Assembly (NCBI RefSeq): GCF_018398315.1
Contig: NZ_JAHBRW010000001.1
Span: 1 to 64,000 of the forward strand
Direction: 5' to 3'
DNA: 64,000 nucleotides
Source: Chelatococcus sp. YT9
GTDB lineage: Bacteria; Pseudomonadota; Alphaproteobacteria; Rhizobiales; Beijerinckiaceae
In this document: in pieces, positions 8,364-16,494 of the stretch
How positions within the stretch are numbered: the first letter of the stretch is position 1
Layout of the letters: every line of letters begins with the position of its first letter
Notes under the pieces: model-generated
What the model was told of the DNA's origin: nothing
Database searches by the model: none
Seen by the model: the letters and a program-made list of their open reading frames with translations, nothing else
Position numbers and translations under genes: made by a program

Positions 8364-9719
8364 TCAGCGCTTCAGGAGTGCCGGCGGCACCGTCTTCGGG
8401 GAATTCAGGTCGTACGTGGTGTTGCGAAGGGGATCGAAAGCCTTGCCCTCAGAGGCGTCGAAACCAGGTCCGTTGTTGCCCTGGGCGACAGTTCTCTGCA
8501 CATCCCCGGCGCCACCCTGCAATGCGTCACCTCGGGTTTCGTCCTTCGGCGGCTCGATATGGTCCACTGCCGGCGTCGTTGCACGCCCACTTGCCTCGAT
8601 CTGGCGCCACCGCGCGACATTGCGGTTATGCTGATCCAGCGTTTCTGCGAAGGCGTGGCCGCCCGTCCCGTCCGCAACGAAATAGAGGTCCTTGGTAGCC
8701 AATGGCTTGGCGACCGCCTCGAGTGCAGCGCGCCCGGGATTGGCGATGGGGCCTGGCGGGAGCCCATCGATAACATAGGTGTTGTAAGGCGTTGCCTGGG
8801 TAATTTCCGAGCGTTGGATGGGGCGTCCCAGCGTGCCCTTGCCCCCGACGAGGCCGTAAACGATCGTGGGATCCGACTGCAGACGCATCTTCTTTTGGAG
8901 CCGATTCAAGAAGACCCCAGCGACACGCGGACGCTCCTCAGCCTGCCCGGTCTCTTTTTCGACGATCGACGCCAGAACGACGAGTTGCTCAGGCGACGAA
9001 ACCACGGGGCTTGGCGAGCGCGCCTGCCACACCTCTTGCAGTGTCCTCTGCTGATCGGCCATCATCTTGTCGAGAATTTGCCGGCGCGATGTGCCGCGGG
9101 GCACCCGATAAGTCTCAGGCAGGAGACTGCCCTCAGGCGGAATGGTCTTGATCTCGCCGGTTAGGAGATCGTTTTCCATCAGCCGTGCCACGATCTGCTC
9201 GCTTGTCAGCCCTTCAGGCACCGTGATGGGATGAAGCACGCTCTTGCCCGTCACCATCACGTCCATGACGTCCTTGAGGCTCGAGCGCTGCTTGAACAGA
9301 TATTCGCCGGCCTTGATATCGTCTTTCACGCCATAGAGATGCAGGCCGACCACGAACATCAGGGGGTTTGAGATAACCCCCTCCCGCTCCAGCGTCTGGG
9401 CAACCGTCTGGCTGCCACCCCGCACCGTAATGATCTTGTCTTCCTGCAGGGGGCCGGGCAGCTGGTACTCGAGCCGCCCGATATAGAAGGCCCCACCGAC
9501 GACAACGGCCGCGACAAGAAGGAAGGTTAAGGCCCCACTCAAGCGTGACAGGGGACCACTGCGTCGGCGTTCACGTCGAATCTGCGGCGGAGGCGGAGGT
9601 GCGGCCATAGGCTTGATCGATTCGCTTGGGCTACGGGGAGCGATGCGCAGGGCCCGCATGGGCGCAGACAACGGCTTAGACCGGGGTTGGCGATCGTCCT
9701 TGCGATCATCGCTGTTCAT
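8364..9719 (-). CDS. mltG: Endolytic murein transglycosylase MltG
   Basis: A 451-residue inner-membrane enzyme that cleaves nascent peptidoglycan strands. A Pro/Arg-rich cytoplasmic tail (1-62, including APPPPPQIRRERRR) precedes one membrane helix (63-82, ALTFLLVAAVVVGGAFYIG). A LysM-like region (about 95-165) and the YceG/MltG catalytic domain follow; the catalytic Glu is E254 in ASIVEKETG, and SDPTIVYGL, TPYNTY and GLPPGPIANPG are present. A Ser/Pro-rich C-terminal tail of about 80 residues extends past the usual end. In relatives fabF often precedes mltG; here fabF is absent and the upstream gene is on the other strand. Confidence 0.95.
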   Translation of the reverse strand: MNSDDRKDDRQPRSKPLSAPMRALRIAPRSPSESIKPMAAPPPPPQIRRERRRSGPLSRLSGALTFLLVAAVVVGGAFYIGRLEYQLPGPLQEDKIITVRGGSQTVAQTLEREGVISNPLMFVVGLHLYGVKDDIKAGEYLFKQRSSLKDVMDVMVTGKSVLHPITVPEGLTSEQIVARLMENDLLTGEIKTIPPEGSLLPETYRVPRGTSRRQILDKMMADQQRTLQEVWQARSPSPVVSSPEQLVVLASIVEKETGQAEERPRVAGVFLNRLQKKMRLQSDPTIVYGLVGGKGTLGRPIQRSEITQATPYNTYVIDGLPPGPIANPGRAALEAVAKPLATKDLYFVADGTGGHAFAETLDQHNRNVARWRQIEASGRATTPAVDHIEPPKDETRGDALQGGAGDVQRTVAQGNNGPGFDASEGKAFDPLRNTTYDLNSPKTVPPALLKR

Positions 9720-10108
9720 GCGGAGGCTCTGCTCTTCCTCAAGCGACGGGCCTCACGCCCGACGACCAAACTACCGAAAATTGTGGCGAAAGCGCGCCTG
9801 TCCCTCGCCAATTAGTAACGGCAGGGGCAATGACGTCCAACTTGCAGGGCCCATCGGGCCCCGACTCCGATCGCCATCTGTCAACAGATAGTACCTGTCC
9901 TTGCAGCGACGATCAATTCCGATGGCCTTTCCCGCCGCTGCGCATGCATGTGGCGCACATATTTTCGACAGCACGCGAAACAAACAGTGGAAGGAGTTGC
10001 ACCCTGCCACATTGGCCGCGATACCTATTGGGCACAGATCAGATGTCGTTGATCAGCCTGGCGCTCGAGCGGCAGGCAATCGCAATGCGGCGCAAAAAGG
10101 GGGAGTTG
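9720..10108. other. Divergent intergenic region between mltG and the lactonase gene
   Basis: It must hold promoters for both directions. A short GC-rich inverted repeat (GGGCCC-ATC-GGGCCC near 9848) is visible. No small gene could be supported. Confidence 0.4.
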
Positions 10109-11032
10109 ATGCTGACAGCAGCTTTTGAAGTTCTCGACGAGCGTTTCGAGTCTCTCGTCCTTGGCAATGTGCATCTTGAAAAGCTTTGGACCGGCAGCCG
10201 CTGGGCCGAAGGCCCGGCCTATTTCCCTGCAGGGCGTTATCTGGTGTGGTCCGACATCCCCAACGACCGCCTGATGCGCTTCGATGAAACCGACGGTTCG
10301 GTCTCCGTCTTCCGGGCACCGGCCAACAACGAAAACGGCCACACGGTCGACCGCGAAGGGCGTCTCATCTCCTGCGAGCATCGGGGGCGATGTGTGTCAC
10401 GCACCGAGCACGACGGAAGTCGTACCGTGCTCGCCAGCCACCACGAGGGCAAGCGCCTGAACTCGCCCAACGATGTCGTTGTGAAATCGGACGGCAGTAT
10501 CTGGTTCACTGATCCGACCTACGGCATTGATTCTGAATATGAAGGCGATGCAGCCCCATCGGAAATCGGCGGGTCGCACGTCTATCGCCTCTCCACGGAC
10601 GGCCGACTCACTGCGGTGGGTACTGATTTCGTGAAGCCGAACGGCCTCGCCTTCTCCCCGGACGAGCGCGTGCTCTATGTCGTCGATACCGGCGCCACCC
10701 ACGTGAAGAATGGCCCGCGCCACATCAGACGCTTCGCCGTCTCTCCTGAAGGCACGCTCTCTGGAGGCGAGGTCTTCGCGACAGCGACTGTGGGGCTGTT
10801 CGATGGCCTGCGCCTCGATACCGCCGGCCATATCTGGACGAGCGCAGGTGACGGCGTGCATTGCTATCACCCTGACGGCACGCTCATCGGCAAGATCAAG
10901 GTCCCAGAGGTGGTAGCCAACCTCTGCTTTGGCGGCCCGAAACGCAACCGGCTTTATATTTGCGCCACAACCTCCCTCTACGCTGTTTATCTCCGCGCGC
11001 AAGGCGCGCTGCGACCCGACGCCCCGCGATGA
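10109..11032 (+). CDS. SMP-30/gluconolactonase family sugar lactonase
   Basis: A 307-residue six-bladed beta-propeller hydrolase that opens sugar lactones, using one divalent metal. The expected metal ligands appear in order: Glu in RWAEGPAYF, Asn in LNSPNDVVV and Asp in VLYVVDTGATH; SDGSIWFTDPTYGI is the typical blade core. There is no signal peptide, so it is cytosolic. The frame is open further upstream, but the ATG at 10109 has GGGGGAG close before it and family similarity begins there. A following SDR dehydrogenase on the same strand suggests an oxidative sugar pathway in which the dehydrogenase makes the lactone; the exact sugar is unknown. Confidence 0.9.
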   Translation: MLTAAFEVLDERFESLVLGNVHLEKLWTGSRWAEGPAYFPAGRYLVWSDIPNDRLMRFDETDGSVSVFRAPANNENGHTVDREGRLISCEHRGRCVSRTEHDGSRTVLASHHEGKRLNSPNDVVVKSDGSIWFTDPTYGIDSEYEGDAAPSEIGGSHVYRLSTDGRLTAVGTDFVKPNGLAFSPDERVLYVVDTGATHVKNGPRHIRRFAVSPEGTLSGGEVFATATVGLFDGLRLDTAGHIWTSAGDGVHCYHPDGTLIGKIKVPEVVANLCFGGPKRNRLYICATTSLYAVYLRAQGALRPDAPR

Positions 11033-11035
11033 AGC

Positions 11036-11063
11036 AATCACGGCTGCCTTGGCAGCCGTGATT
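11036..11063 (+). terminator. Perfect 13-bp inverted repeat after the lactonase gene
   Basis: The arm 11036-11048 pairs perfectly with 11051-11063 around a TT loop, starting 4 bp after the lactonase stop codon. There is no T-run, so it could be a Rho-independent-like terminator or processing signal, or an operator for the SDR gene 80 bp downstream. Confidence 0.55.
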
Positions 11064-11145
11064 CGCAAGCCCCGGAGGCGATAATTAGCATTGCTAAGTA
11101 TCGACCGCGCACAGCGAATCAACCCGCACACAGTTTGGACAGTCG

Positions 11146-11964
11146 ATGAAATCCACCCCACAGCGCCTGAAAGATCGCTTTGCCCTGATCACCGGCTCCT
11201 CGCGCGGCATTGGCCGCGCCGTCGCCATACAATACGCCCGCGAGGGAGCAACGGTCGCCATCAACGCCGTCTCCCACGGACAGGCTGCGGAAGAGACCCT
11301 GGCTTCGGTCCAGGCGGCGAGCGCGGAGGCCGGGTTCGGCGCTCGTGATCACCGAGTGGTGCTGGCCGACGTCGGATCGAGCAGTGCCGTCGAAGCGATG
11401 ATAGCCAGCCTTGTCGCAGGATGGGGACGCCTGGATATTCTCGTCAATAACGCGGGCATCCAGGCGCCAGCGCCGAGTGACACGGTCAGCGACGCGGATC
11501 TCCAGCGAATCCTCGGCGTCAATCTTCTCGGTGCAGCTTACTGCGCGCGCAATGCCATACATCATTTCCTGTCCAGGCCAGGAGGCGGCATTGTCATCAA
11601 CACCTCCAGCGTCCACCAGATCATTCCCAAGCCGACCTATCTTGCTTATTCGATGAGCAAGGGGGGCATGGCCAACCTCACGCGCACACTGGCGCTGGAA
11701 TTCGCGGACAAGAATGTGCGGGTCAACGCAGTAGCCCCCGGCGCCATCACGACCGACATCAATGAGGCCTGGGTGGACGATCCCCAGAAGAGAGCAGACG
11801 TCGAGCGCCATATTCCTATGGGCTACGCAGCGAGCTCCGAGGAAATTGCCCCGGTTTTTGCTTTTCTGGCGTCGGACGAGGCCCGTTACATCACCGGGCA
11901 GACCATTTATGCCTGCGGCGGTCTGACGCTGTTCGGGGACTTCAAGACGAACTGGTCGTCATAA
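11146..11964 (+). CDS. SDR family NAD(P)-dependent oxidoreductase
   Basis: A 272-residue classical short-chain dehydrogenase. The Rossmann cofactor loop is TGSSRGIG (17-24), the NNAG motif is at 101-104, the catalytic Ser is in NTSSVH, and Tyr168/Lys172 lie in AYSMSK. The segment RVNAVAPGAITTDI and the C-terminal ITGQTIYACGGLTLFG resemble glucose 1-dehydrogenase and related sugar dehydrogenases. The ATG at 11146 lies soon after a GGACAG, a weak ribosome site. It follows the SMP-30 lactonase by 113 bp on the same strand; together they could oxidise an aldose to its acid. The substrate cannot be read from sequence. Confidence 0.9.
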   Translation: MKSTPQRLKDRFALITGSSRGIGRAVAIQYAREGATVAINAVSHGQAAEETLASVQAASAEAGFGARDHRVVLADVGSSSAVEAMIASLVAGWGRLDILVNNAGIQAPAPSDTVSDADLQRILGVNLLGAAYCARNAIHHFLSRPGGGIVINTSSVHQIIPKPTYLAYSMSKGGMANLTRTLALEFADKNVRVNAVAPGAITTDINEAWVDDPQKRADVERHIPMGYAASSEEIAPVFAFLASDEARYITGQTIYACGGLTLFGDFKTNWSS

Positions 11965-12401
11965 ATCTGAAAAATTCGGTGATCCTTGCGCATTGTAAGC
12001 CATCCGCCTTGAGCAGGACAGCCATGCGTCTCACGGGCAGCAACTGCGTAGACACAGGTGATCCAACAACAGCACCGAGGTGATTAACGTACGATGGCGC
12101 ATGTCGTTTTTTAGAACGCCGCATAACTGCGCGGCGCGCCCGCTCGCACGCCTCGGCAACTCCGAATGCATCGAAAATATCGATTAACGGTACCATAGTA
12201 ATCAGAAGTAACGCCTCTCCGTATCCGTATAGCGGTTACGCTACGAGCGCACGCCGACTTGCCACGATTGGCTTTCGCCGATATATGAACCTACATACAG
12301 CTTGTTCAGCTGGTCAGCCTAGCACTTGAATTTGCTGGGAGATTTCCAGAGCTTGATCTGGACTAATTGGTTTGGGGGGAGGCTCGCGCGTAGGTAAACA
12401 A
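11965..12401. other. Long, AT-richer leader upstream of the XRE regulator
   Basis: About 440 bp with lower GC than neighbours. A minus-strand open frame of 84 codons (11942-12196) overlaps the end of the SDR gene, but it has no ribosome binding site and no recognisable family. The region may contain the promoter and operators of the downstream XRE gene. Confidence 0.4.
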
Positions 12402-12415
12402 ATGGATTCCGATGA

Positions 12416-12979
12416 ATGGCTGGCAATAAAAGCCTAAATGATGAGGCTCTGGAATTACGACGTCGTGGCGGACGTTGGCTGAAGTCACTTCGTGAAAGCG
12501 CCGGTCTTTCGCAGCGGGATTTCGCGCGGCTGATCGATATTGAATATTATACTTTCATCTCGCAGATCGAGATTGGACGCGGCCGGATTCCAACAGAGAA
12601 ATACGCCGTGTGGGCGAAGGCGCTCAATGTCGATGTGAACGAGTTCATCGTCCAAGTTCTCCAGTATTATGAACCACTTATCTATAAGCACCTCTTTTCG
12701 GGCTCGGCGAGCAGAACCCTGGCCCCGGCTTCTGCAGAAGCCAGAATCGACCAGGACAAGTATCTGGCGCTGAAAAACGAAATCCGCGAGCTGCAGCGTC
12801 TCCTCGGCAAGAAGACCCTTGAGAACGAGCTCCTGCGTGAGAAGCTCTCCCAACGCAACATCGGTCTACCGCAGATGGTCAGCCCGGCGCCTGGATTGGC
12901 AGTCGCGGACAATGACGCCACCAAGATTCCGGACGACAGCCGGGACATGGCACAACGCTTGGAAGACACGAGCGCCTGA
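12416..12979 (+). CDS. XRE-type HTH regulator with IS3-OrfA-like coiled-coil tail
   Basis: A 187-residue protein. Residues about 18-80 are a Cro/CI-type helix-turn-helix: LKSLRESAGLSQRDFARLID, then a recognition helix around YYTFISQIEIGRGRIP and KALNVDVNEF. Residues about 120-150 (KNEIRELQRLLGKK then TLENELLREKL) form a leucine-zipper-like helix strikingly like the 'RELRRLLGKKTMENEILREAL' tail of IS3-family OrfA transposase subunits. The last 40 residues look disordered. An in-frame TGA lies directly before the ATG, so the start cannot be further upstream; no clear ribosome site is seen. It ends before a bidirectional terminator. Probably a dimeric DNA-binding regulator; targets unknown. Confidence 0.8.
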   Translation: MAGNKSLNDEALELRRRGGRWLKSLRESAGLSQRDFARLIDIEYYTFISQIEIGRGRIPTEKYAVWAKALNVDVNEFIVQVLQYYEPLIYKHLFSGSASRTLAPASAEARIDQDKYLALKNEIRELQRLLGKKTLENELLREKLSQRNIGLPQMVSPAPGLAVADNDATKIPDDSRDMAQRLEDTSA

Positions 12980-13180
12980 GGCCTACGAGGCGCCCTCCAC
13001 GGCGCTGCCCGCATGCGCCTCGGCCGGCCAGCATCAATTCACTGGCTTTGGAAGAGGCACCACGAGGCGCTAAGGACAGGCCCGCCCGGGCTTCGGCGGC
13101 ACGAGAGCGGCCCGTCGTCGGGATCGCTCTCTCGATGCGACGACGCGGGCCCAGGAGGGGCCATCCCGAACGTGCCTACG

Positions 13181-13211
13181 AGAAAGGCCAGCCTGCCGGG
13201 CTGGCCTTTCT
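13181..13211. terminator. Bidirectional Rho-independent terminator
   Basis: A perfect 13-bp stem (13181-13193 with 13199-13211) with a TGCCG loop. The arms begin and end with short A and T runs (GAAA... and ...TTTCTT), so it can act both for the plus-strand XRE gene and for the minus-strand BMP-type gene that converges on it. Confidence 0.85.
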
Positions 13212-13274
13212 TGATTCCGATATCCTGCAATGGATGCACTAGGGCATGCGTCCGCTGGATGACGGACAAACAGC

Positions 13275-14345
13275 CTACTGAGGCAGCTTGTCGTCAATGC
13301 CCTTGACGAAAAAGTTCATGCCGAGGATCTGCTCGTCCGACAGAGCCTTGCCGCCCTTGCATTCCACTTCCGAGCCGTCCTGCTTATAGACGGGGCAGGC
13401 GAACGGGTTAATAGCGCCGGACTTGATGCCCTCTTCCGTCTCCTTGGCGAACTTCACGACGTCCTCGGGCATGTTGGCGTAAGGCGCCATCCACACCATG
13501 CCTTCCTTCATACCGCCCCAGACGTCCTGTGACTTCCAGCTTCCATCGAGGGCTGCCTTGACCCTGTCGATGTAATAGTCGTCCCAATGGTCGACGACGG
13601 CTGTCAGCTGCGTCTTGGGCGCGAAGCGCGCCATATCGGAAGCTTGGCCGAAGCCGAGCTTGCCGCGCGCTTCGGCCGCCTGCAGAGGCGCCGGGCTGTC
13701 GGTGTGCTGGGTAATGACATCCACCCCCTGATCGAGCAGCGCCTTGGCGGCATCGGCCTCCTTGCCCGGATCATACCAGGTATTGGCGAACACAACCTTC
13801 AACTTGATGTTGGGATTGACGGATTGCGCGCCGAGAAAATAGGCATTCATGCCGGCCACGACCTCGGGGATCGGATAGGCGCCGACATAGCCGATTATGC
13901 CTGATTTCGACATCTTGGCGGCGATACGGCCCTGAACGAAGCGCCCCTCGTGGAACTTCGCGCCATAGGTCGACACATTCGCGGCCCGCTTGTACCCGGT
14001 CGCATGCTCGAAGCGCACTTTTGGATATTTCCGCGCGACCTTCAGCGTCGGCTCCATGAAGCCAAAGGAGGTCGTGAAGATGAGATTGTGGCCGGTACGC
14101 GCCAGTTGCTCGATAGCCCGCTCGGAGTCAGCCTCCGGCACGCTTTCCACATAGGTGGTCTCAACCTTATCGCCGAGAGCCTTCTCGACTGCTTTCCGGG
14201 CCACATCATGCTGGTAGGTCCAGCCGTGATCCCCAACCGGCCCCACATAAATGAACCCGACTTTGAGCTTCTCCTGCGCCGAGGAGGAAACCGGCGAAAG
14301 GCCAAGCGCGAGCGCCGCCAAGGCCAATGACATCAATTGCTTCAT
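13275..14345 (-). CDS. BMP family ABC transporter substrate-binding protein
   Basis: A 356-residue periplasmic protein with a Sec signal peptide (MKQLMSLALAALALGLSPVS, cleaved near SSAQ). The mature start KLKVGFIYVGPVGDHGWTYQ is the PnrA/BMP (basic membrane protein) signature, with EQLARTGHNLIFTTSFGF and ITQHTDSPAPLQAAEA later; this fold binds nucleosides or purines. There is no lipobox cysteine, as expected for a Gram-negative periplasmic form. Two permeases and a double ATPase lie directly upstream on the same strand, so this is the binding subunit of that importer; the 155-bp gap before it may allow higher expression. Confidence 0.94.
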   Translation of the reverse strand: MKQLMSLALAALALGLSPVSSSAQEKLKVGFIYVGPVGDHGWTYQHDVARKAVEKALGDKVETTYVESVPEADSERAIEQLARTGHNLIFTTSFGFMEPTLKVARKYPKVRFEHATGYKRAANVSTYGAKFHEGRFVQGRIAAKMSKSGIIGYVGAYPIPEVVAGMNAYFLGAQSVNPNIKLKVVFANTWYDPGKEADAAKALLDQGVDVITQHTDSPAPLQAAEARGKLGFGQASDMARFAPKTQLTAVVDHWDDYYIDRVKAALDGSWKSQDVWGGMKEGMVWMAPYANMPEDVVKFAKETEEGIKSGAINPFACPVYKQDGSEVECKGGKALSDEQILGMNFFVKGIDDKLPQ

Positions 14346-14500
14346 GAGGGAGCCGTCCCCTGATCGCGAGCTGGAAATGATTGCGGGACACTACATGCGA
14401 GCCTCGTGCCACACAATTATTGATGCTGGCAGTCATGGTACCGGGCTCGGCAGAGGCGGGACTTTCCCCAGCTCTTGCGATGCTCACCGCTTCCTGCAGG

Positions 14501-15418
14501 TCATCTATCGGGCGCGAAAGGTTGGCCAAGCGAGCCCGGCGCCGCCGTCGCCCCCTTCCGGCGAAGCGACAGCAGCACGAGCGCGACGATGGTGGCGAGA
14601 TAGGGCAAGGCCGCGAGCGCCTGGGAGGGCAAGCCGAAGCCGGCGGCCTGGGCATGGAGCTGCAATACTGTCGCCGCGCCGAATAAATAGGCACCGATGA
14701 GCAGGACACCGGGCCGCCAGCCGGCAAAAACGACAAGGGCCACAGCGATCCATCCCCGCCCGGCCGTCATCCCCGGCGACCAGAAGCGCGTATAGACGAG
14801 CGACAGATAGACCCCTGCGAGCCCGGCCATGGCCCCGCCAAAGAGGATAGCGATGAGACGCGTCTTGATGACTGGTAGTCCAAGTGCGTGGGCGGAACCC
14901 TGATTTTCGCCGATCGCCCTCAAGCTCAGTCCAGCGCGGTTGCGCATCAGGAACCAGGCGACCGCGATGGTCGCGGCGAGCGAGATATAGACGAAGGCGT
15001 CCTGGCCGAAGAACAGGCGCCCGACGACGGGCAGATCCGTCAGCACCGGCAGGCTGAGATGCGCGATCACGTCCCGCTGTGCTCCGACGAAAGGCTGGCC
15101 GATCAGCCCCGAGAGCCCAAGTCCTAGGATCGTCAGGGCAAGCCCCGCCGCGACCTGATTGACGGCCAGTCCGAGGACGGCGATCGCGAAAACGAGGGCG
15201 AGAACCATCCCGGCAAGAATGCCGCACAGGATGCCAGCGATGGTCGAATCGAACGTCACAGCGCCGGCGAAACCGCAGGCGGCTCCCATCACCATCATGC
15301 CTTCGACGCCAAGGTTCAGCACCCCTGCCCGCTCCACCACGAGCTCACCGAGCGCGGCAAGCAGCAGCGGAGTCGAGGCCGTGACGATGGTGAGAAGGAT
15401 GGCTTCGAAAATGGTCAT
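14501..15418 (-). CDS. ABC transporter permease (nucleoside/BMP type), second subunit
   Basis: A 305-residue membrane protein with about eight to nine hydrophobic helices. Family text includes GVLNLGVEGMMVMGAACGFA (the G-E-G-MM motif near residue 35), LTILGLGLSGLIGQPF and SLRAIGENQGSAHALGLPV (the coupling helix that contacts the ATPase). This is the YufQ/NupQ-like permease of BMP-type nucleoside importers. Its start codon overlaps the stop of the other permease by 4 bp (ATGA), showing translational coupling. It acts in the inner membrane with the partner permease and the double ATPase. Confidence 0.93.
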   Translation of the reverse strand: MTIFEAILLTIVTASTPLLLAALGELVVERAGVLNLGVEGMMVMGAACGFAGAVTFDSTIAGILCGILAGMVLALVFAIAVLGLAVNQVAAGLALTILGLGLSGLIGQPFVGAQRDVIAHLSLPVLTDLPVVGRLFFGQDAFVYISLAATIAVAWFLMRNRAGLSLRAIGENQGSAHALGLPVIKTRLIAILFGGAMAGLAGVYLSLVYTRFWSPGMTAGRGWIAVALVVFAGWRPGVLLIGAYLFGAATVLQLHAQAAGFGLPSQALAALPYLATIVALVLLSLRRKGATAAPGSLGQPFAPDR

Positions 15419-16494
15419 GCAACCGCCCGACGGCCCGCCGAAATGCGCAGGCGATAGGTGACGAGGGAATCAGCGACGAGAATGGCGATCAACAGGATGC
15501 CCTGAAAAGCCCGCGTAAAATCGAAGGGCACGCGCAGAGCGATCTGCGCCGCTTCGCCGCCGAGAATGGTGAGCGCCATGGCAAGGCTTGCGACCAGGAT
15601 GCCAATGGGGTCCAGCCGGCCGAGAAAGGCAACGATAATAGCGGTAAATCCATAGCCCGGTGAGATGCTTGGCTTGAGCTGACCTATCGAGCCGCTCACC
15701 TCGATAACACCCGCCAATCCCGCGAGCCCGCCAGATATGGCAAAGACCGCGAGAGCCGTCGCGGCGGGCGAAAACCCGGCAAAGCGCGCGGCTCGCGGCG
15801 CCTCACCCGTAACGCGCAAGCGATAGCCGAACAGGCTGAAGCGCAGGATGAAGGCCGCAGCAACGACAACCACAACGGCGATCGCAACGCCCGCATGCAA
15901 TGTCAGGTCTCCGCCAAGCATCGGAAGCGTGGCAGAAGGATCGAAGGTCACGGTCTGGGGGAAATTGAACCCCTTTGGATCGCGCCAGGGGCCGCGGACG
16001 AGATAATCGAGCCAGTACTCCGCGACATACACGAGCATGAGGCTCGTCAGGATCTCACTGACCCCAAATGCCACTTTCAAACCCGCAGCGATCAGCGCCC
16101 AGAGCGCGCCGCCCACGATCCCGGCCAGCAGCATCGCCGGCAACACCCAAACGCCCGCATCGCTGCCATGGGTAACCAGCGCAACCCAGCCGCCGCACAA
16201 CGCGCCGACGACATACTGCCCCTCGGCGCCGATGTTCCAGAGATTGGCCCGGAAGCAGAACGAAAGGCCAACAGCGATGATGACCAGCGGAGTCGCCTTC
16301 AGGGCCAGTTGCTGGAGCGCCCACGCGTCCGACAGGGACTGCACGACATAGACGTCGAAAGCTCCAACGGGCGAGCGCCCCATGGCGGCCAGAATAAGGC
16401 CTCCGATGAGGAAGGAAACTGCAAGTGCCGCAAGGGGGGCAAGAATGCGCGCCACAGGCGAGATATTGCGACGCGGCAGAAGTTCAATGCGCAT
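15415..16494 (-). CDS. ABC transporter permease (nucleoside/BMP type), first subunit
   Basis: A 359-residue inner-membrane protein with about nine helices. After a short cytoplasmic start (MRIELLPRRNISPVARILAP) come the family motifs FRANLWNIGAEGQYVVGA and YRLRVTGEAPRAARFAGF (coupling helix), and the C-terminal segment GYGFTAIIVAFLGRLDPIGI. This is the YufP/NupP-like subunit. I chose the ATG at 16494 inside the end of the ATPase gene (11-bp overlap), because family similarity starts there; an extended frame upstream reads only Arg/Pro-rich shadow sequence. Partner of the next permease. Confidence 0.93.
   Translation of the reverse strand: MRIELLPRRNISPVARILAPLAALAVSFLIGGLILAAMGRSPVGAFDVYVVQSLSDAWALQQLALKATPLVIIAVGLSFCFRANLWNIGAEGQYVVGALCGGWVALVTHGSDAGVWVLPAMLLAGIVGGALWALIAAGLKVAFGVSEILTSLMLVYVAEYWLDYLVRGPWRDPKGFNFPQTVTFDPSATLPMLGGDLTLHAGVAIAVVVVVAAAFILRFSLFGYRLRVTGEAPRAARFAGFSPAATALAVFAISGGLAGLAGVIEVSGSIGQLKPSISPGYGFTAIIVAFLGRLDPIGILVASLAMALTILGGEAAQIALRVPFDFTRAFQGILLIAILVADSLVTYRLRISAGRRAVA

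Noticed and set aside
11942-12196. Minus-strand frame of 84 codons overlapping the SDR gene end
   Set aside because: No ribosome binding site, no family resemblance, and overlap with a well-supported gene; kept only as a possibility in the intergenic note.
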